DNA from: Psychrobium sp. MM17-31
GTDB taxonomy: Bacteria > Pseudomonadota > Gammaproteobacteria > Enterobacterales > Psychrobiaceae
DNA length: 64,000 nt
Reading direction: 5' to 3'
Assembly: GCF_022347785.1 (NCBI RefSeq)
Contig: NZ_JAKRGA010000005.1
Location: 322,108 to 386,107 of the forward strand
Under the pieces are notes generated by a model. The model searched no databases and was not told where the DNA came from. It saw only the letters and a program-made list of their open reading frames with translations. Position numbers and translations under genes: made by a program. This document shows, piece after piece, positions 61,610 through 64,000 of the stretch. Each line of letters begins with the position of its first letter. The stretch's first letter is position 1.

Positions 61610-61943
61610 GTTTCTCCAAAATCCCACACACTTTTTTAATCGCATAACTAGTTAGCGCTGAATGAGCTAGTTCAGTGTCGTGACACTGCTTCTGCTGAAA
61701 TTCTCTTGCCTTGTCAAAGCTTGTTAACTCTCGTTGAATAAAACTAAATTCATGTAATGATAGAGTATCTTCTAGCTGCTCAAGCTCACTAATTAGCGCG
61801 GGCAATTCGCTAACGCCAGCCGTTCTTTTGGCTTCAGAAGTTACCAATCCGGTAATTTTATCGGTATAAGGTTTTAAGGTTGGGTGGTCTCTAAACTCTA
61901 CCGCGAGTAAAATAACAATAAATAATAATAAAAACTTTTTCAT
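61590..61943 (-). CDS. Small exported or membrane-anchored protein, function unknown
   Basis: About 117 residues if started at MKKFLLLFIVILLAVEFRDH (61943); the frame also opens 12 codons earlier but that extension looks non-coding. One hydrophobic N-terminal segment could be a signal anchor. The rest is helical and charged, with two cysteines (QCHDTELAHS and KKVCGILEK). No family was recognised. It is convergent with glmS and divergent from ccoG. Confidence 0.65.
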   Translation of the reverse strand: MKKFLLLFIVILLAVEFRDHPTLKPYTDKITGLVTSEAKRTAGVSELPALISELEQLEDTLSLHEFSFIQRELTSFDKAREFQQKQCHDTELAHSALTSYAIKKVCGILEKHLPTAN

Positions 61944-62074
61944 GTGGCGTACTATCAATCGAAATAAATAGGCTGCCATAATGAATTTAATTGGCAGTCA
62001 ATTAATCATAGTCAAAATTCTTATAATTACTTTTAAATATAATAAATACCTTGTGAGCAAGCAAAGGAAATTCA

Positions 62075-63505
62075 ATGAGCGATAAAATAGACGTAAAGAT
62101 CATTGACACTTCAAAGCACGATGACATCAAACATCGTACGAAAGTCAAAGATACCGAATATAAAGAAGGCAAAATTTACGTAAGATCCATTAACGGCGTG
62201 TTCACAGCGATACGGCAGAAGTTAAACTGGATACTAATGCTATGCTTCTTCCTTCTACCTTGGATTCCCTATGGTGAAAGGCAAGCGGTAATATTCGACT
62301 TAGCCGAACAAAAGTTTCATATCTTCGGCTTGATTATATGGCCTCAAGATCTAGTACTACTAGCCGCCTTTCTAATGATCGCTGCATATGCCTTATTTTT
62401 AGTAACGACCTTTGTCGGTAGGGTATGGTGTGGCTTTACCTGTCCACAAACAATATGGACTTTTATCTTCATATGGGTAGAAGAAAAAATAGAAGGCAAA
62501 TTTAACAAACGGAAAAAGCTCGATCAGCAGGCTAATAACTGGGACAAAATTTCCAAGAAAGGGCTTAAACACAGCATATGGCTGCTGATATCGCTCATTA
62601 CATCATTAACTTTCATGGCTTTCTTCGTACCAGCAAAAGAACTCTATGTTGATTTCTTCACCCTAGAAGCCAGCGGTTTAATTTACTTTTGGACGTTATT
62701 TTTTACCTTTTGTACTTATGGAAATGCAGGCTGGATGCGAGAAATCATGTGTTTACACATGTGTCCATATGCCAGATTCCAGTCAGCAATGTTCGACAAA
62801 GACACATTCACGGTCGCTTATGACGCAACACGTGGTGAAAGTAGAGGCCCGCGTTCACGTAAAAAAGATCCTAAAGAGCTAGGCTTAGGGGATTGTATTG
62901 ACTGTAATCTGTGTGTCCAAGTCTGTCCTACTGGTATTGATATCCGTGATGGACTGCAATATGAATGCATAAACTGTGGTGCTTGTATTGATGCTTGTGA
63001 CGATGTCATGGATAAGATGGGTTATGAAAAGAAACTCATCAGTTACACTACTGAAAATCAACTCGAAGGTAAAAAGACACATATATTGAGAAGCAAGCTT
63101 GTCGGTTATGGCTCTGTACTAGCTGTAATGTCCATTGTCTTCATCTACTTCTTAATGGCTATTCAGCCAGTCAAGCTCGATATTATACGAGACCGAAATC
63201 AGCTGTATCGAGTTAGTAGTGAAGGTATGCTCGAAAATGTTTACACCTTAAAAGTATTAAACAAGACAGAAGAAGATCTCACCTACCAACTTTCTTTTAA
63301 TGGATTAGAAGATTATGAGTGGCAAGGTGCTAATGAAGTATTCGTAAAAGCCGGTGAAGTATTTACATTACCAATGAGCATCTCTACAGATCCATATAAC
63401 CTGAAAAAGAAAATAGTGTCTGTCGATTTTACAGTACAAGCTATTCTTAAAAACGGAGACAAAGTTTCGGTGACTCAAGAAACCAAGTTCTTCAACGAAA
63501 TCTAG
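62075..63505 (+). CDS. ccoG: Cytochrome c oxidase accessory protein CcoG (RdxA/FixG)
   Basis: A 476-residue membrane ferredoxin with about five membrane helices. The conserved GFTCPQTIWTFIFIWVEEKI appears near residue 125, and two 4Fe-4S clusters are in DCIDCNLCVQVCPTGIDI and CINCGACIDACDDVM (about 270-310). After the last helix a C-terminal immunoglobulin-like periplasmic domain follows. It helps deliver copper for cbb3 oxidase assembly by reducing it. The ccoNOPQ genes are not adjacent here. A terminator follows. Confidence 0.93.
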   Translation: MSDKIDVKIIDTSKHDDIKHRTKVKDTEYKEGKIYVRSINGVFTAIRQKLNWILMLCFFLLPWIPYGERQAVIFDLAEQKFHIFGLIIWPQDLVLLAAFLMIAAYALFLVTTFVGRVWCGFTCPQTIWTFIFIWVEEKIEGKFNKRKKLDQQANNWDKISKKGLKHSIWLLISLITSLTFMAFFVPAKELYVDFFTLEASGLIYFWTLFFTFCTYGNAGWMREIMCLHMCPYARFQSAMFDKDTFTVAYDATRGESRGPRSRKKDPKELGLGDCIDCNLCVQVCPTGIDIRDGLQYECINCGACIDACDDVMDKMGYEKKLISYTTENQLEGKKTHILRSKLVGYGSVLAVMSIVFIYFLMAIQPVKLDIIRDRNQLYRVSSEGMLENVYTLKVLNKTEEDLTYQLSFNGLEDYEWQGANEVFVKAGEVFTLPMSISTDPYNLKKKIVSVDFTVQAILKNGDKVSVTQETKFFNEI

Positions 63506-63510
63506 CTGCT

Positions 63511-63556
63511 AAAACACCCCCAATTGTCTCTTTTAGATACAATTGGGGTGTTTTTT
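63511..63556 (+). terminator. Rho-independent terminator after ccoG
   Basis: A long stem, AAAACACCCC with one bulged C then AATTGT, pairs with ACAATTGGGGTGTTTT around an 11-base loop and is followed by a T-run. It insulates ccoG from the rRNA operon promoter region. Confidence 0.9.
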
Positions 63557-63598
63557 ATTCACTTAATAAGTTATTTAAAAAAATCCATGAAAAAGGGG

Positions 63599-63626
63599 TT
63601 GCAAGGGCAATCTAAATCCCTATAAT
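63599..63626 (+). promoter_or_regulatory. rrn promoter P1
   Basis: TTGCAA (63599-63604) and consensus TATAAT (63621-63626) with a 16-base spacer, followed by GCGC, the GC-rich discriminator expected of stringently controlled rRNA promoters. Confidence 0.85.
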
Positions 63627-63701
63627 GCGCAACCACTGAGACGGCAGCGATAACTAATTATCACTGAGTCACAAAAATAATTAAGTTTGATAAATTACTT
63701 G

Positions 63702-63729
63702 TTGACTTAATTAATATGGGGTGTAATAT
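63702..63729 (+). promoter_or_regulatory. rrn promoter P2
   Basis: TTGACT (63702-63707) and TAATAT (63724-63729) with a 16-base spacer, then ACGCAGCCC, again GC-rich. It lies about 100 bases downstream of P1. Confidence 0.8.
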
Positions 63730-63760
63730 ACGCAGCCCTGACTTACTAAGTTAAGTCAAA

Positions 63761-63772
63761 TGTTCTTTAAAA
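63761..63772 (+). promoter_or_regulatory. BoxA-like antitermination signal of the rrn leader
   Basis: TGTTCTTTAAAA resembles the E. coli BoxA TGCTCTTTAACA in the rRNA leader, where the Nus antitermination complex assembles. It is located between P2 and the 16S start. Confidence 0.75.
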
Positions 63773-63892
63773 ATTAGTATTCAAATAAACTGTGTGGGCA
63801 TTTGAAGATTGAGTATCTTACTCATGATTTAATGTCTACATAATGACAGTAAATTCATTGAGTCGTTCTAACGAACGTAAAAAATCAAATTT

Positions 63893-64000
63893 TAATTGAA
63901 GAGTTTGATCATGGCTCAGATTGAACGCTGGCGGCAGGCCTAACACATGCAAGTCGAGCGGAAACGAAGAGTAGCTTGCTACTCTGGCGTCGAGCGGCGG
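63893..64000 (+). rRNA. rrsA: 16S ribosomal RNA, 5' end (partial at right edge)
   Basis: From about 63893 the sequence has AATTGAAGAGTTTGATCATG and GGCTCAGATTGAACGCTGGC, which are the conserved 5' end of bacterial 16S rRNA. The variable helix that follows (AAGAGTAGCTTGCTACTC) is of the gammaproteobacterial type. Only the first 108 bases are in the window. The symbol is by convention only. Confidence 0.98.

Larger units (their letters stand above)
63557..63892 (+). promoter_or_regulatory. rRNA operon promoter and leader region
   Basis: About 335 bases without a protein gene, holding two tandem promoters, a BoxA-like antitermination signal and the pre-16S leader with its processing stem sequences. 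No tRNA or protein gene is present. Confidence 0.85.

Overview
The window looks like the replication-origin neighbourhood of a marine gammaproteobacterium of the Alteromonadales, probably Colwelliaceae (Thalassotalea/Colwellia-like). This rests on moderate AT richness, the block mnmE-yidC-yidD-rnpA-rpmH / dnaA-dnaN-recF-gyrB, glyQS and fadBA nearby, an oriC between mnmG and mioC, and the first bases of a 16S rRNA gene at the right edge. The genus is an inference from gene order and general sequence character; no search was run.

Layout. 1-3345: end of moaA, then moaD, moaE, modA, modB, modC, making molybdopterin and importing molybdate. 3436-5769: ygiQ. 5856-9329: a TPR protein with a strikingly regular tandem repeat and two small envelope proteins. 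9412-14413: LysR regulator with a divergent NTF2-like gene, a small membrane protein, a methyltransferase, and a citrulline/ornithine catabolic pair (ctlX-like, ornithine cyclodeaminase) divergent from an Lrp/AsnC regulator. 14450-18068: a lipoprotein plus TraF-like barrel pair and an OmpA-like barrel. 18104-23912: a seven-gene minus-strand operon (50-residue protein, Yip1 protein, MacA-like adaptor, ABC ATPase, MacB-like permease, LytS-type kinase, LytTR regulator).

24079-26897: mnmG, oriC with DnaA boxes and about twenty GATC sites, and mioC. 26906-33041: TetR regulator, a lipoprotein VWA / ECF sigma / membrane protein operon, a GH97 alpha-glucosidase and a small orphan. 33043-43591: mnmE to rpmH on the minus strand and dnaA to gyrB on the plus strand. 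43728-48482: HDOD protein, glyS, glyQ, tag. 48483-48918 holds a nested-hairpin repeat element. 48919-55986: beta-propeller amidohydrolase, tusA, fadA, fadB with a PsrA-like operator. 56267-63505: pepQ, a YigZ-family gene, glmU, glmS, a small membrane protein and ccoG. 63506-64000: rrn promoters, leader and 16S start.

Most genes are core housekeeping functions. The least explained parts are the repeat-expanded TPR protein, the Yip1/small protein/MacAB/LytTR operon, the TraF-like barrel with its lipoprotein, and two structured intergenic elements (dnaN-recF and downstream of tag). No prophage, insertion sequence, CRISPR array or tRNA was recognised.
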